Of a stretch of DNA of 64,000 nucleotides, positions 45,449-56,271 are shown in pieces; position 1 is the first letter of the stretch, and each line of letters begins with the position of its first letter. The notes beneath the pieces are model-generated. The model ran no database searches and was not told where the DNA came from. It saw only the letters and a program-made list of their open reading frames with translations. Made by a program: the position numbers and the translations under genes. This DNA comes from Desulfosediminicola flagellatus (GTDB lineage Bacteria; Desulfobacterota; Desulfobulbia; Desulfobulbales; Desulfocapsaceae): contig NZ_CP050698.1 in NCBI RefSeq assembly GCF_005116655.2, forward strand, positions 1,566,001 to 1,630,000, written 5' to 3'.

Positions 45449-47170
45449 CTATATCTTAAAGCTTCCGACAATGGTGTTTAATTCCTGAGATCTGGCAAGC
45501 AGGTCCTCAGCGTTTTGTCTGACATCATTTGAACTGGCAGATATACTTTGTGCTGCTGCAGATACTTCTGAGATATCTCTTGATATGTCTGTCGAAACAA
45601 CCGAGCTTTGCGTGACATTCTCATTTACTTCCTGAATGCCTGTGCTTGCCTGGCTTATGTTGTTGGCAATTTCCTGGGTCGCTGCAGACTGCTCTTCAAC
45701 AGCTGTTGCTATTGTGACGACAATATCATTTACCCCTGCGATGATAGACGATATCTGCTCAATTCCCTGCTCAGTTATCTTCGATGTGTTTTGTACGTCG
45801 TCAATCAGATTTTTAATATCGAGTGTGGCTTCAGCGGTCTGCTTCGCAAGTTCCTTAATCTCGTTTGCAACAACTGCAAAACCTTTGCCTGCTTCACCTG
45901 CCCTGGCAGCCTCAATGGTTGCATTGAGTGCCAGCAGGTTTGTCTGTTCGGAAATTTCAGTTATCGTTTCGGTAACCCGGCCAATTTTGTTTGCTGCTAC
46001 ACCAAGCTCTTTCATCTTCTCAAAGGCGTTGTTAGCCTGATTGACAGCGTTTGTTGAGACCCCCCGAGCTCTTTCGGCATTCTCAGCTATCTCATTAATT
46101 GTTGAAGTCATTTCTTCTGCAGCGGTGGCCACCATACCGGTATTGGTTGATGACTGCTCCATTGCTGCCGCAACATTATTAAGGTTAGCGCTCATTTCTT
46201 CGGCTGCAGCGGCTACGTTGGTTGAACGTTCGGATGTATTTTGTGCCCCTGAAAGTAACTCTGTTGCAATTGCGGAGAGTTTGCCGGAACTATCGCCGAC
46301 ACCAATTGAGTTCGAAGCAATATTTCTGATTATGTTCTGCAGTTTTTCCAGAAAGAGATTGAACCATCCGGCAAGTTCAGCAATTTCATCTTTTGCCTTT
46401 ATTTCTATACGTTTTGTAAGATCACCTTCGCCTTCAGCAATATCCTTAAAACTTTCGATCATCGATTTGAGACTACCAACTATACCGACTGCTATAATGA
46501 TAATAAGGGTAATGATACAGGCAAAAATGAATCCTGCCGAAGCCAGCATTGTGATAATACTTTTTCGTACCTGGCCACCTATCTCATCACCCATCTGGGC
46601 CTTGTATGCATCGATGTTATCCAGATAAACACCTGTTCCAATCCACATCTGAGTGCCGGGGATGAGCTTGGCGTAACTGAGTTTGGGTATATCTCCAGCA
46701 CCTGGTTTGGGCCATACATACGTAACAAATCCACCACCTTTTGCTGCGGCATCACGGAGTTCACGGATAAGGTAGACATCGTTTTTGTCCTTTGCACCAT
46801 CGAGATCTTTGCCGTGATTTTCCGGCCGTATCGGATGAGCAAGAGTAATTGTTCCTTCATAGACAAAAAAATACCCGGATTCGTCAGTTTCAAACCTGAT
46901 TTCTTTTATGAATCTCCGAATGGCCTCAATCTGTTTTTCTCTCGTGTCATATTCTTTTATTGCTTCGCCGATGGTCAGAGCCATGGCGTGAGTGGCTACC
47001 TCAATTTTTGCCTTTTGATCAGCCAGCATTACATCACCTGTTTTGGCAATTCCCATGTCCCTGGCTTTGTTGCCATTGCTAACGGCGAAATAGACCATCA
47101 CAATGAATAGGGCCAGGATGGCGGTAATGATCAGGTACATCCGTTGTTTAACTGTAAATTTGTTAAGCAT
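45449..47170 (-). CDS. Methyl-accepting chemotaxis protein with sCache sensor
   Basis: The 573-aa inner-membrane chemoreceptor has an N-terminal TM helix (about 10-28), a periplasmic single-Cache domain (about 35-185, with [14 protein letters not shown]), a second TM helix (about 203-227), a HAMP domain (about 230-285) and a cytoplasmic signalling region. The hairpin tip [22 protein letters not shown] (quoted in part) near residue 400 is canonical. AGGAGG precedes the ATG at 47170. Cache domains of this type often sense small carboxylates or amino acids; the ligand is not known. No che gene is adjacent. Confidence 0.92.
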   Translation of the reverse strand: MLNKFTVKQRMYLIITAILALFIVMVYFAVSNGNKARDMGIAKTGDVMLADQKAKIEVATHAMALTIGEAIKEYDTREKQIEAIRRFIKEIRFETDESGYFFVYEGTITLAHPIRPENHGKDLDGAKDKNDVYLIRELRDAAAKGGGFVTYVWPKPGAGDIPKLSYAKLIPGTQMWIGTGVYLDNIDAYKAQMGDEIGGQVRKSIITMLASAGFIFACIITLIIIIAVGIVGSLKSMIESFKDIAEGEGDLTKRIEIKAKDEIAELAGWFNLFLEKLQNIIRNIASNSIGVGDSSGKLSAIATELLSGAQNTSERSTNVAAAAEEMSANLNNVAAAMEQSSTNTGMVATAAEEMTSTINEIAENAERARGVSTNAVNQANNAFEKMKELGVAANKIGRVTETITEISEQTNLLALNATIEAARAGEAGKGFAVVANEIKELAKQTAEATLDIKNLIDDVQNTSKITEQGIEQISSIIAGVNDIVVTIATAVEEQSAATQEIANNISQASTGIQEVNENVTQSSVVSTDISRDISEVSAAAQSISASSNDVRQNAEDLLARSQELNTIVGSFKI

Positions 47171-47526
47171 ATGATTCCTCCTGGCAAAGCGTGACGATGG
47201 TTTGTCCTCTGAGGCTAAGTCTGTAGTACTCCGCCTCTGTGAATTCCAATTTTCCTGTCTTGTATTACATTGTCGACGAGAATGGCGGAAAATTCAAATG
47301 GCATGAATGAATTATTTGCTCAATTCTTGGTTTTGACACAATTGTCTCTATGTTGAGTGGGGCACTTTTCTTTTCACACGAATTGGGTTGAGTTGGATAA
47401 AGCGGAAGAATTCTTGAAATATTTCTCGTTTTTATTCAATACTGAGGGTAAGGTTTTTGCTAAATTGTTACGGAATATTAAATGTATGATGCGACTTAAC
47501 CATACAGTTTATCAATAAGGTGATTC
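47171..47526. other. Divergent promoter region, chemoreceptor / ACT-type activator
   Basis: A 356-base gap between divergent genes. No gene, no clear palindrome, no sigma-54 or sigma-28 consensus that I would defend. The right half is AT-rich. Confidence 0.3.
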
Positions 47527-49146
47527 ATGGCGGGTAATCTCAAATTTCAACTTTTATTTAAAGATCGTATAGGGATTGTCTTCGATATTGCCAGGTTGAT
47601 GAGCGAACAGAGTCTTAATATCGTATCCATGGAAGTTGAACAGAAAGAAGGCTTTGCCAAAATATCTATCGAAATAGAAACTGAAGCTCATGCCTTTGAC
47701 AAGGAGTCTCTGTTTACACTCTTTGCTACTCTGTCCGGGCTTGAAAGCCAGACTGAACTGCGAAGTTTACCGCAGGAAAAGAGACAGAAGTGGTTCCGCA
47801 CTTTGTTTGATGGCATGAGTGAGGGAGTTATGTCTGTTGATGCCAAGGGTATCATTAACACTGTCAATAGTGTTGCATGTCGACTTCTTGGTGAGGTTTA
47901 TGAAAATATTATCGGACAACATATCAGCGAAATCAGCCCTAAAGATTCCATTCTTCTTGATTGTATCAGTAAAAGAATACCGGTCAGCAGGAGGAAATGG
48001 GCTCTGACTAACACCGGAAGGGTTGAATTCTATGGATCTGCCAAACCCATTCACGACTCTCAGGGCAAATTTGTAGGGGCAGTTCTCCTTATGAAAAATC
48101 TGAAAGAAGTCAAGGAGATGGTCGACGCCGTTTCAACCCCTTTAGAGGTTACTTTTTATGATTTTATTGGCCAGAGCCCTGTTATAAAAAATCTGATTAC
48201 CTTTGCAAAAAAGATATCAGATACGAGCGCCATCGTTTCAATTACCGGTGAAAGCGGTACAGGTAAAGAACTGTTTGCCAAAGCGATTCATTTTGAAAGT
48301 GGAAGAAAAGGTCCGTTTATACCGATTAACTGTGCGGCATTGCCAGAACAACTTATAGAAAGTGAACTGTTCGGCTATGTTGACGGAGCATTTACCGGAG
48401 CACGAAAAAGTGGCAAGCCCGGTTTGTTTGAAGCTGCCAGCGACGGCACTATTTTTCTGGATGAGATTGGAGATATGCCTCCAGGCCCGCAGGCCAAAAT
48501 TCTTCGGGTTCTGCAGGATGGACTTGTCAGAAGAATTGGAGGTTTTGAAGAGATACCTGTCAATGCCCGTGTAATAACGGCAACAAACAAAGATTTGAAA
48601 ACAATGGTGCAGGAAAACCGATTTAGAGAAGACCTGTTCTATCGTATCAATGTACTTACTATCCAGATTCCGCCGCTCCGGGAGAGGCTGATGGATATTC
48701 CTCTTCTTGCCAGAAGTTTTCTGCAACATTGTAATCGAAAACTTGGCAAAGCTGATCAGACGATCAGCAGCATGGCAATGGCCAAATTATATACTTCAAC
48801 CTGGCCCGGTAACGTGAGAGAATTGAAGAATGTTATAGAGCGCGCTTCGGTTCTAAGCGATTCTGAGGAGATAAACGTGGATGCTATACTTCTCAGCAAC
48901 GAAACAACAAGTCATGGTACTCGGGCAGTTTCAGGCTTTGCTCAAGGACACACCAGTTCATTGAAAGAGCTTGTTGGCTACTATGAGTTAGAGATAGTGC
49001 TCGACACCCTCAATTCCAGCCCTAGTATCCGCAAGGCTGCTCAAAAGTTGTCTATTTCACATACCGCGCTCTTAAAAAAGATCGACAAGTATAACCTTTA
49101 TGTTGGTAATAAATCAAACCAGTGGAACAAAAAAGAACCGTTGTAG
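47527..49146 (+). CDS. Sigma-54-dependent activator with ACT and PAS domains (TyrR-like)
   Basis: The 539-aa enhancer-binding protein has an N-terminal ACT domain (about 1-75) that likely binds an amino acid, a PAS domain (about 90-190), an AAA+ domain (about 205-440) with GESGTGKE near 241 and the GAFTGA loop near 287 needed for sigma-54 contact, and a TyrR-type HTH (about 490-530). E. coli TyrR lacks a working GAFTGA; here it is intact. Directly downstream are alanine dehydrogenase and an alanine symporter, and a sigma-54 promoter lies between, so this is most likely their activator. Confidence 0.92.
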   Translation: MAGNLKFQLLFKDRIGIVFDIARLMSEQSLNIVSMEVEQKEGFAKISIEIETEAHAFDKESLFTLFATLSGLESQTELRSLPQEKRQKWFRTLFDGMSEGVMSVDAKGIINTVNSVACRLLGEVYENIIGQHISEISPKDSILLDCISKRIPVSRRKWALTNTGRVEFYGSAKPIHDSQGKFVGAVLLMKNLKEVKEMVDAVSTPLEVTFYDFIGQSPVIKNLITFAKKISDTSAIVSITGESGTGKELFAKAIHFESGRKGPFIPINCAALPEQLIESELFGYVDGAFTGARKSGKPGLFEAASDGTIFLDEIGDMPPGPQAKILRVLQDGLVRRIGGFEEIPVNARVITATNKDLKTMVQENRFREDLFYRINVLTIQIPPLRERLMDIPLLARSFLQHCNRKLGKADQTISSMAMAKLYTSTWPGNVRELKNVIERASVLSDSEEINVDAILLSNETTSHGTRAVSGFAQGHTSSLKELVGYYELEIVLDTLNSSPSIRKAAQKLSISHTALLKKIDKYNLYVGNKSNQWNKKEPL

Positions 49147-49363
49147 TTACTCCATATATATCAATTTGTAACGTTATACCCATGGTGCTCTGGTAACTAA
49201 AGGTACCATCTTGCAGCTTTTCCCTCTTCAATGTATTTCTCTTCTATATCACATGTTGCTTTTCTTATTCCAAACTGTATGTGGTTAACGTCTAGTATTT
49301 ACTGCCTTTAATTTAACTTTCATCGCGTTGGTTTGCCGTGGTTGGGGATAACGATCTCACAAG

Positions 49364-49379
49364 TGGCAAGTATCTTGCT
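49364..49379 (+). promoter_or_regulatory. Sigma-54 promoter of the ald gene
   Basis: TGGCAAGTATCTTGCT fits the -24/-12 consensus TGGCAC-N5-TTGCW with one mismatch and exact GG-to-GC spacing. It lies 130 bases upstream of the ald start and downstream of a gene for a sigma-54 activator. The stretch 49147-49363 would hold activator sites; only weak inverted repeats (ATGGT...ACCAT near 49180-49210) are visible. Confidence 0.78.
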
Positions 49380-49508
49380 TAATACGTGAGTGAACATTTC
49401 TAAAGAGTCTTGCTGAACGTTCATTAAGTAACACGCCGTGGCTGTGCACCTTTATGCTCATATTCTGTGTACAGCTGGAAACAGTTTTTTAATCAGGAGG
49501 TTTAAAAA

Positions 49509-50621
49509 ATGAAAGTTGGAATTCTCAAGGAAATCAAAAGTGCAGAAAACAGAGTTGCCATGACTCCTTCCGGAGTCGAGACCATGGTTGCAAACGGCCA
49601 TGAGGTTATGGTCGAGAAATCTGCTGGTGTTGGATCTGGATTTTCAGATGAAGAGTATAGCGGAGTCGGTGCTAAAATCGTTGCAGCGCCATCTGAGATC
49701 TATGCTGAATCTGATATGGTTATGCATGTAAAAGAGCCCCAGCCGTCAGAATACGATATGGTCAGAGAAGGTCAGATTGTTTTCACATACTTCCATTTTG
49801 CTCCTGACGAGCAACTCACACGCGCCTTTATTAAGAATAAATCTGTTGCAATAGCATACGAGACTGTGGAGGGAGCAAAAGGTGACCTGCCGCTCCTGAC
49901 ACCAATGAGTGAAGTTGCAGGACGTATGTCGATGCAGGAAGGTGCCAAGTATCTCGAACGTTTTTATGGTGGACGAGGACTTCTGCTTGGTGGTGTGACT
50001 GGTGTTGCTCCGGCTACAGTTGTTGTTATCGGAGGTGGAGTAGTTGGAACAAATGCCGCACAAATGGCCTGCGGGCTTGGTGCCAAAGTATATCTGCTTG
50101 ATATGAATCTTGATCGTCTCAGGTATCTGTCTGAGGTTATGCCGAAAAACTGTTTCCCAATGATGAGCAGCCCTACCATTCTTCGTCAGTTGGTCACGGA
50201 AGCGGATGTTGTGATCGGAGCTATTCTTGTGGCAGGTACCAAGGCACCGAAGCTTGTAACACGTGAAATGTTGAAGACCATGAAGCCTGGTGCTGTCATT
50301 GTGGATGTGGCGATCGATCAGGGTGGATGTTTTGAAACCTCAAAGGCGACAACACATGCAGAGCCTGTGTATGAAGTAGACGGAGTGATCCACTATTGCG
50401 TAGCCAATATGCCGGGTGCAGTTCCTGTCACCTCAACAATGGCCCTGACAAATGCAACCCTTCCATATGCGGTGGAGATTGCCAATAAAGGATGGAAGAA
50501 ATCAGCTCAGGATAACCATGGAATCAAAACCGGCCTCAACATTGTACACGGGAAGGTCACGTACAAAGGCGTTGCTGATGCCTTTGATCTCGATTTCACC
50601 CCTGTAGAGGAGGTGTTGTAG
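49509..50621 (+). CDS. ald: Alanine dehydrogenase
   Basis: Catalyses L-alanine + NAD+ + water to pyruvate, ammonia and NADH. The 370-aa protein is full length and has MKVGILKEIKSAENRVAMTPSG at the start, the active-site Lys in HVKEPQ (about residue 75), His in YFHFAPD (about 96), and the NAD site VVIGGGVVGTNAAQMA (about 172-187). AGGAGG precedes the ATG at 49509. It lies under a sigma-54 promoter and is followed by an alanine symporter, which together form a catabolic unit feeding pyruvate to central metabolism. Confidence 0.95.
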   Translation: MKVGILKEIKSAENRVAMTPSGVETMVANGHEVMVEKSAGVGSGFSDEEYSGVGAKIVAAPSEIYAESDMVMHVKEPQPSEYDMVREGQIVFTYFHFAPDEQLTRAFIKNKSVAIAYETVEGAKGDLPLLTPMSEVAGRMSMQEGAKYLERFYGGRGLLLGGVTGVAPATVVVIGGGVVGTNAAQMACGLGAKVYLLDMNLDRLRYLSEVMPKNCFPMMSSPTILRQLVTEADVVIGAILVAGTKAPKLVTREMLKTMKPGAVIVDVAIDQGGCFETSKATTHAEPVYEVDGVIHYCVANMPGAVPVTSTMALTNATLPYAVEIANKGWKKSAQDNHGIKTGLNIVHGKVTYKGVADAFDLDFTPVEEVL

Positions 50622-50783
50622 TAAATCATAGTAAGAACAGACAGATCCGGGACAGATTTCAGCGATCATGTCGTTCGAGCACGTTCATCTGATGTCGAAA
50701 CAGGAGTTCACGAGCTGCCGGGAACGAATTTTTCTACGTGGTTCAAAGAAGCAATTGTTAATGAAAAAAAGGGAGGAAAGTAA

Positions 50784-52157
50784 ATGGAATTATTGAGTAC
50801 TCTAGATGCCATAGTCGGGAAAGTAGGTGCTTTTGCCTGGGGGCCGCCTATGCTGATTTTGCTTGTGGGAACCGGCTTCTGGCTGACTTTTGCACTCCGT
50901 GGACTACAGTTTAGAAAACTTGGACATGCTCTATATCTTGCACTGATAAAACGTAAAGAAGATAGTGATGAACCTGGTGATATCACACATTTCCAGGCAC
51001 TGATGACTGCCCTTTCGGCAACAGTCGGTACCGGTAATATTGCAGGTGTTGCCACTGCCATTGCGGTTGGTGGACCGGGAGCACTGTTCTGGATGTGGAT
51101 TACAGGCCTTGTAGGTATGGCTACCAAATATGCAGAAGCTGTACTCGCTGTAAAATATCGTGTTGTTGATGAAAACGGTGAGATGAGTGGTGGCCCGATG
51201 TATTACATCTCCAAGGGCTTAAATATGCCTTGGCTCGGAACCGTCTTTGCCGTTTTTGCTTCTGTCGCAGCCTTTGGTATTGGTAACATGGTTCAGTCCA
51301 ACTCGGTCGCTGACGCTGTGGAAGCCACCTACCATGTACCTCATGTAGTAACCGGATTGATCCTGATGGTCTGCACTGCAGCAGTTGTGCTTGGTGGAAT
51401 CAAGAAAATTGGTAAGGTTACCGGTGTCCTCGTGCCGATCATGATCGTTTTTTATATGGCTGGTGCAGCGTATATTATTATTACCCATATATCAGAGGTT
51501 CCAGGAGCTTTGGCGTTCATCGTTCAGCAGGCGTTTAATCCTACCGCAGCAGTTGGTGGTTTTGCAGGTGCCTCCATTATGCTGGCGATTCGGATGGGTG
51601 TTGCTCGTGGCGTATTCTCTAACGAATCCGGTCTTGGTAGTGCTCCTATTGCTGCAGCAGCTGCACAGACCAAGAGCCCGATCACCCAGGCCCTTGTATC
51701 AATGACTCAGACGTTTATCGATACCATTATCGTTTGTACCATGACTGGTCTTGTTCTTATTATTACAGGTGTCTGGTCTAATGGTGAAACTGGTGCTCAA
51801 TTAACCACAATGGCCTTTGCTGCCGGAATGCCCGGTGGTGCCCATGTTGTGACCATTGGTATAATACTGTTTGCCTATTCGACAATTCTTGGTTGGTGCT
51901 ATTATGGCGAAAAGGCAATTGAGTATATCTTCGGTGTCAAATCAGTTCTGCCGTATCGTATCACGTTTGTAGTTTTCGTTGGTGTGGGTGCTGTTGCCAA
52001 ATTGAGTCTTGTCTGGAACATATCCGATACTCTTAATGGCTTGATGGCTATTCCTAACCTTATCGGTCTCTTGCTGTTGACCCCGGTCGTTGTTTCGGAG
52101 ACGAAGAAGTATTTTGATAATAAAAAGGAAAACGTTACTGTCGACGTTAAGGACTGA
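50784..52157 (+). CDS. Sodium:alanine symporter, AGCS family
   Basis: The 457-aa protein has about ten membrane segments and the AGCS signatures [25 protein letters not shown] (quoted around residue 75-100 in part) and [22 protein letters not shown] near 280. It imports alanine or glycine with sodium. It begins 163 bases after ald, with GGGAGG before the ATG at 50784, and ends before a strong terminator, so it is likely the last gene of the sigma-54-driven unit. It is only distantly similar to the AGCS protein at 3115-4593. Confidence 0.93.
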   Translation: MELLSTLDAIVGKVGAFAWGPPMLILLVGTGFWLTFALRGLQFRKLGHALYLALIKRKEDSDEPGDITHFQALMTALSATVGTGNIAGVATAIAVGGPGALFWMWITGLVGMATKYAEAVLAVKYRVVDENGEMSGGPMYYISKGLNMPWLGTVFAVFASVAAFGIGNMVQSNSVADAVEATYHVPHVVTGLILMVCTAAVVLGGIKKIGKVTGVLVPIMIVFYMAGAAYIIITHISEVPGALAFIVQQAFNPTAAVGGFAGASIMLAIRMGVARGVFSNESGLGSAPIAAAAAQTKSPITQALVSMTQTFIDTIIVCTMTGLVLIITGVWSNGETGAQLTTMAFAAGMPGGAHVVTIGIILFAYSTILGWCYYGEKAIEYIFGVKSVLPYRITFVVFVGVGAVAKLSLVWNISDTLNGLMAIPNLIGLLLLTPVVVSETKKYFDNKKENVTVDVKD

Positions 52158-52230
52158 TCAGTACGATGCTTGATTACTCTAAAAATAGTATTGAGTAGAT
52201 TTCAATAAGTAGTGTGGTAGCTTTACACCT

Positions 52231-52270
52231 AAAAGGTTCCTTCCGGCATAATCGGTTGGAACCTTTTTTT
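52231..52270 (+). terminator. Intrinsic terminator of the alanine unit
   Basis: AAAAGGTTCC (52231-52240) pairs with GGAACCTTTT (52258-52267), with an inner CCG/CGG stem and a run of T's after it. It also separates the convergent acyl-CoA synthetase gene. Confidence 0.9.
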
Positions 52271-52298
52271 GTGCGATACTGGTATTCGCAAAAAAATT

Positions 52299-54398
52299 CT
52301 AGGACACCCGCACCCGCCCATCAAGAGCGAGAACTCCTGAGCCATCTGCGAGAACCCGTACGGGGTTGATATCAAGTTCCTGGATCTGATGGTAATCTGC
52401 CATCAACCACGAGACGCGAAGGATGAGATCGGTAAAGGCTTCGATATCTCCTGCCTGGCCACCTCTTGCGCCTTGGAGAATAGCGTAGGACTTCAATCGC
52501 TTGAGCTTATCAGCGATCTCCTGACGACTGGACGGACAGAGCACACGCTCGGTGTCCTTGAAGATCTCGATATATATACCGCCGTAGCCAAAGAATACTA
52601 TTGGACCGAACGCTTCATCAACCTTAGCACCGATGAACATGTCATGACCGGGGCCTGCCATTTCCATGACTCGTGCACCGGTAAAACTGGCTTCGCCATT
52701 GAAGTTGGTAAGATTAATCCGCAGTTGATCAAAACCTTCTGTGACCTCATGAGCAGTCTGCAGATTAAGCAGCACACCGCCAGCCTCGGATTTATGAATT
52801 GCATCGGGCGATACCACTTTCATAACGACAGGATACCCGATATCTGCCGCGATCTCAGCCGCTTCTTTGGCGGAGTATGCGACGCGGGAACTCGCGGTCG
52901 GAATAGTGTAGCAGTTGAGTAGTTCAAGAACATCTTCGCCGTGGTCACCAGTGTGTGTGTTCACCCAGGAAGAGGCCGGATCTGAGTTGATGTTGTCTGG
53001 ACGTGAAGCGGAGAAGGGGGGCGAACTCTTTCTTTGGTAAAACTCCTGCTGCATTTTCATAGTCCTGATCATTTCTTCAGGATTGTTGAAGATAGGAATG
53101 CTCAGATTGTTCTTAATTTTTGTGATGGTCCGGGAAGGCCCGAAAAGGCATACTCCAAGCGGCTTTCCGCTTGAGCGGACTGCGCCCATTGTCTCCTGTG
53201 AGAGATCGGTATGGAACATACGGGTGAAGATATCATCACCGGAAGGCATACGGGGCCATTGGTTGATGTAGAGCCCACCGTCGACGTTATCGTTGTGCAG
53301 CGCCAGGTGAAATATATCTGCCGTAGATTTGGGGTCGTACATGTCGCCCATGTCGAGCGGATTGGAAACGTTGATGATTCCGGCATTACCGTATTTGGTT
53401 ATCTCTGTGTAGAAATCATTGCCAGGGTCAGCGAACTCGAAACCGGCTTTGTCGCAGAGATCCGCCATGATAACTGAAAATCCACCAGCCGGGCTCATGG
53501 CCATGATTCGGTTGCCGCGCATTGGTGGAAGGCTGAATGCCTTGGTGACAGAGATGATATCGTTAAAGTTGTCTATGCGGATGATGCCAGCTCGTTCGAG
53601 CGCGGAGTCGATGATGTCGTTGTCGTTGCTGATGGCTGCGGTGTGGCTCATTGCCGCTCTGGAGCCAGCACTGGTGGTGTTGGCCTTGTAGAGGATGATT
53701 GGTTTGTCGCAACTCTGGGCAGCCTCGATGAGCGAAAGGCCATTTGTGATAGATTCGACATAGAGGCAGATGATCTTTGTTTCCGGGTCTTTGGCGAAAT
53801 ATTTTAGGAAATCGACCTCGTTCAAGTCAAGTTTATTGCCGATGGAAGCGAATTTGGCGAGTCCTATATTCTCGTCTGCCATCTGATTCCAGAGAAATAG
53901 TCCGAGACCGCCACTTTGGGTAATTATGGACATTCCACCCTTAGGTGGGCTGTAAAGAGGAGGAAATGGCAGGCAGAGCCCATTGGCGGTATTTACCACG
54001 GTAAGACCATTGGGCCCAATGAATCGGATGCTGTACTTTCGCGCATATTCCAGCATCTGACTGGCTAGTAGTTCTCCGTTTTCGCCGGCTTCGTTGAAAC
54101 CACCTGCAGGAATGGCCATACGCCGAATGCCAAATTCTCCACAGGCAAGTACAACATCAGGGATGAATCTTGCAGGCAGAAGGGTCACCGCCAGATCTGG
54201 AATCTCCGGGAGATCAGTTATCTCCCGATACATTTTGATGCCGTCGACATGGCGTGCATCCGATCCGGGGTTTACCCCGAAAATCCTTCCTCGATAGCCC
54301 CAGCGGAGTAAGTTTCCGAGAATGAGACGGGAGAGATTGTTTTCCTTTGCGGAGAGTCCAAGTATGACGATCGAATCGGGATAGAAGAGCTTTTCCAT
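52299..54398 (-). CDS. ADP-forming acyl-CoA synthetase (alpha-beta fusion)
   Basis: This 699-aa NDP-forming enzyme interconverts acyl-CoA, ADP and phosphate with the free acid, CoA and ATP, and can conserve energy from acetyl-CoA or other acyl-CoAs. The CoA-binding Rossmann part is N-terminal (about 1-130), followed by the succinyl-CoA-synthetase-like part (about 145-460; the phosphorylated His is in AMSHTAAISND near 250) and an ATP-grasp beta part (about 490-699; VMKVVSPDAIHKSEAGG near 545). No GNAT domain is attached. The gene stands alone, convergent to the alanine unit. Acid substrate unknown. Confidence 0.9.
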   Translation of the reverse strand: MEKLFYPDSIVILGLSAKENNLSRLILGNLLRWGYRGRIFGVNPGSDARHVDGIKMYREITDLPEIPDLAVTLLPARFIPDVVLACGEFGIRRMAIPAGGFNEAGENGELLASQMLEYARKYSIRFIGPNGLTVVNTANGLCLPFPPLYSPPKGGMSIITQSGGLGLFLWNQMADENIGLAKFASIGNKLDLNEVDFLKYFAKDPETKIICLYVESITNGLSLIEAAQSCDKPIILYKANTTSAGSRAAMSHTAAISNDNDIIDSALERAGIIRIDNFNDIISVTKAFSLPPMRGNRIMAMSPAGGFSVIMADLCDKAGFEFADPGNDFYTEITKYGNAGIINVSNPLDMGDMYDPKSTADIFHLALHNDNVDGGLYINQWPRMPSGDDIFTRMFHTDLSQETMGAVRSSGKPLGVCLFGPSRTITKIKNNLSIPIFNNPEEMIRTMKMQQEFYQRKSSPPFSASRPDNINSDPASSWVNTHTGDHGEDVLELLNCYTIPTASSRVAYSAKEAAEIAADIGYPVVMKVVSPDAIHKSEAGGVLLNLQTAHEVTEGFDQLRINLTNFNGEASFTGARVMEMAGPGHDMFIGAKVDEAFGPIVFFGYGGIYIEIFKDTERVLCPSSRQEIADKLKRLKSYAILQGARGGQAGDIEAFTDLILRVSWLMADYHQIQELDINPVRVLADGSGVLALDGRVRVS

Positions 54399-54631
54399 GT
54401 CTGGTCCTGTGGGCTGTTGTTAACCCGGATTCTTCGTCAATACAGTTTTTCGCAGGTCGCGGCACAATCCATGTTGCTGTTGTAAATTGCTGCAAGTGGC
54501 TTGTAGCGCTGCAACTGCTGAAAAGCGTATGAAAATGCGGGTTAAACGGATGAACTATTGCAGGTTGTTAACGTTTTCGTAAACAAGAATGCAGCGAAAC
54601 GCAAGGAATGTTTTTGGAATTAACATAATGT

Positions 54632-55606
54632 TCATGAGATATTCGGGTTTTGGGGGAGAATGTTGAACCTGCGAAGCATTGTATCGTGCTGCATGCTCTC
54701 CATGATATGTGTATGAAATGTTTTTTCAGTTATTGTTGGTATCCTGTCCTGAAGCTCAACCAGTGATATTGTGTTGATAGCGTTGGGAGTCCCTGTAGTT
54801 ATCGGAACTATCAATCCAGAGCGAATTTCCTTCCAAACCATATGCGATGATGTTGTAGTTAAGCCCATTCCGAGTTTTACACATCTGAGGTTTGCCTGAT
54901 GACTTTCCACCGTGAGCACCACATTAGGCCGAATATTTCTCTTCTTGAAGTGGTGTAGAAACCAGTGCTTTAAGAACATGTCATCGTGTTCATCTGAAAT
55001 GAATTCTTTTTCTATCAGGTTCTCGTACGAATGGTCCCCATTTATTTCCTTGTCATAATATTCCCGCGAACAGATGAGTGTCAGCTCTTCATCAATCATC
55101 GAATCGATACTGTAAAAATCGGCACTGCCTCCCATAAGCTGCATTGTAGCAAGTACAAGATCAATTACTGCAAAGTCAATTTCACCTTCATGCAGCAGTT
55201 TGAGAAGTGACAACGGCTCACCAAGTCTGATTGAAAAACGTACTTCCGGATACTTTACTCTGAAAGAATGGCATATGTCAGGCAGGTAAGCGCGTCCGAA
55301 TTCATAGGGAACTCCAATCCGCACGAGCCCATATGGAGTGTCTGCTGGATATCTGAGCCCTTGCAGAATATCCGGAAGACCTGTCAGAAAAGGTTCAATG
55401 GTATCGTAGAGCTGTCTGCCCGCAGAAGTGGGGACAAGCTTTTTATGAATTCTGGTAAATAGCGGCACCTTCAACTCTTTTTCAAGTTTTTTGAGGTGCT
55501 GACTTACAGCAGGTTGCGAGAGATTAAGCTTTCTGGCGGCATTGCTAACGCTGTTCAGTCGGTAAATATTATAAAAAATTCGTAGTCGATTAAGGTCGTG
55601 TTGCAT
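54632..55606 (-). CDS. LysR-family transcriptional regulator
   Basis: The 324-aa protein has the LysR HTH at residues about 4-62 (LRIFYNIYRLNSVSNAARKLNLSQPAVSQHLKKLE, quoted here only as landmark in parts) and a periplasmic-binding-protein-like effector domain (about 90-300). It is divergent from a GNAT gene starting 119 bases away; two direct ACTTATTAA repeats in that gap could be its binding site. The acyl-CoA synthetase lies downstream on the same strand, 230 bases away, and may also be a target. Effector unknown. Confidence 0.88.
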   Translation of the reverse strand: MQHDLNRLRIFYNIYRLNSVSNAARKLNLSQPAVSQHLKKLEKELKVPLFTRIHKKLVPTSAGRQLYDTIEPFLTGLPDILQGLRYPADTPYGLVRIGVPYEFGRAYLPDICHSFRVKYPEVRFSIRLGEPLSLLKLLHEGEIDFAVIDLVLATMQLMGGSADFYSIDSMIDEELTLICSREYYDKEINGDHSYENLIEKEFISDEHDDMFLKHWFLHHFKKRNIRPNVVLTVESHQANLRCVKLGMGLTTTSSHMVWKEIRSGLIVPITTGTPNAINTISLVELQDRIPTITEKTFHTHIMESMQHDTMLRRFNILPQNPNIS

Positions 55607-55613
55607 AACTCAA

Positions 55614-55653
55614 ACTTATTAAGTGGATTGTTTATATATATTTTACTTATTAA
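55614..55653. promoter_or_regulatory. Two ACTTATTAA direct repeats, candidate LysR sites
   Basis: ACTTATTAA occurs at 55614-55622 and 55645-55653, 31 bases apart, i.e. three helical turns on the same DNA face. They lie between the divergent LysR and GNAT genes. Tentative. Confidence 0.4.
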
Positions 55654-55725
55654 CTCCTCTTCTGTATCGTGACAACATCAATCTTTCGAAGTGAAAATAT
55701 TGTTTCAATTAACGGGTATTAGACC

Positions 55726-56271
55726 ATGAAGACCATAGAGATTAGAAGAGTTGAGCGAAGTGATTTAAACGGTTGTGTCCTTCTTGAGGAGCGTTGCTAC
55801 TCTCCTATAGAGGTTGCTCCGCGTGATTTCATTGCCAAGCGGATTGAGATATACCCGGATGGATTCTATGTCGCCGAAGTAAACGGTGAGATTGTCGGTA
55901 TGATAAACACCGGTGCGACACATAAAGATGATATTACCGACGAAGAGTTGAAATACCTTATCGGCCATGTACGAAATGGGAAAAACAATGTGATTTTTTC
56001 TCTGGCAGTTCACCCTGAACATCGTGGTAAAGGCATCGCCAGAATGCTTATGGATAAGATAATTGAAGTTGCCGAGGGAAAGGAGAAGCAAAAAATCCTT
56101 CTACTCTGCAAAGATAACCTGGTCGAGTTTTATACTGCTTTAGGGTTTGAATATGTGAACCCGTCCAATTCTGACTTTGGTGGTTTTACCTGGCACCAGA
56201 TGGAGCACAAACTTCCAGAACCGACCTGGATAGACACGAGCCACCACAACTCTGCGTCACTGAGTATATAG
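55726..56271 (+). CDS. GNAT-family N-acetyltransferase
   Basis: The 181-aa protein has a complete GNAT fold. Motif A is HPEHRGKGIARMLMDKI near residue 105-121, with the Q/RxxGxG/A acetyl-CoA loop read as RGKGIA; motif B contains EFYTALGFEYV near 145. It resembles RimI/arylalkylamine-type acetyltransferases with an extended N-terminal region (CVLLEERCYSPIEVAP). Substrate unknown. It is divergent from a LysR gene that probably regulates it. Confidence 0.85.
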   Translation: MKTIEIRRVERSDLNGCVLLEERCYSPIEVAPRDFIAKRIEIYPDGFYVAEVNGEIVGMINTGATHKDDITDEELKYLIGHVRNGKNNVIFSLAVHPEHRGKGIARMLMDKIIEVAEGKEKQKILLLCKDNLVEFYTALGFEYVNPSNSDFGGFTWHQMEHKLPEPTWIDTSHHNSASLSI

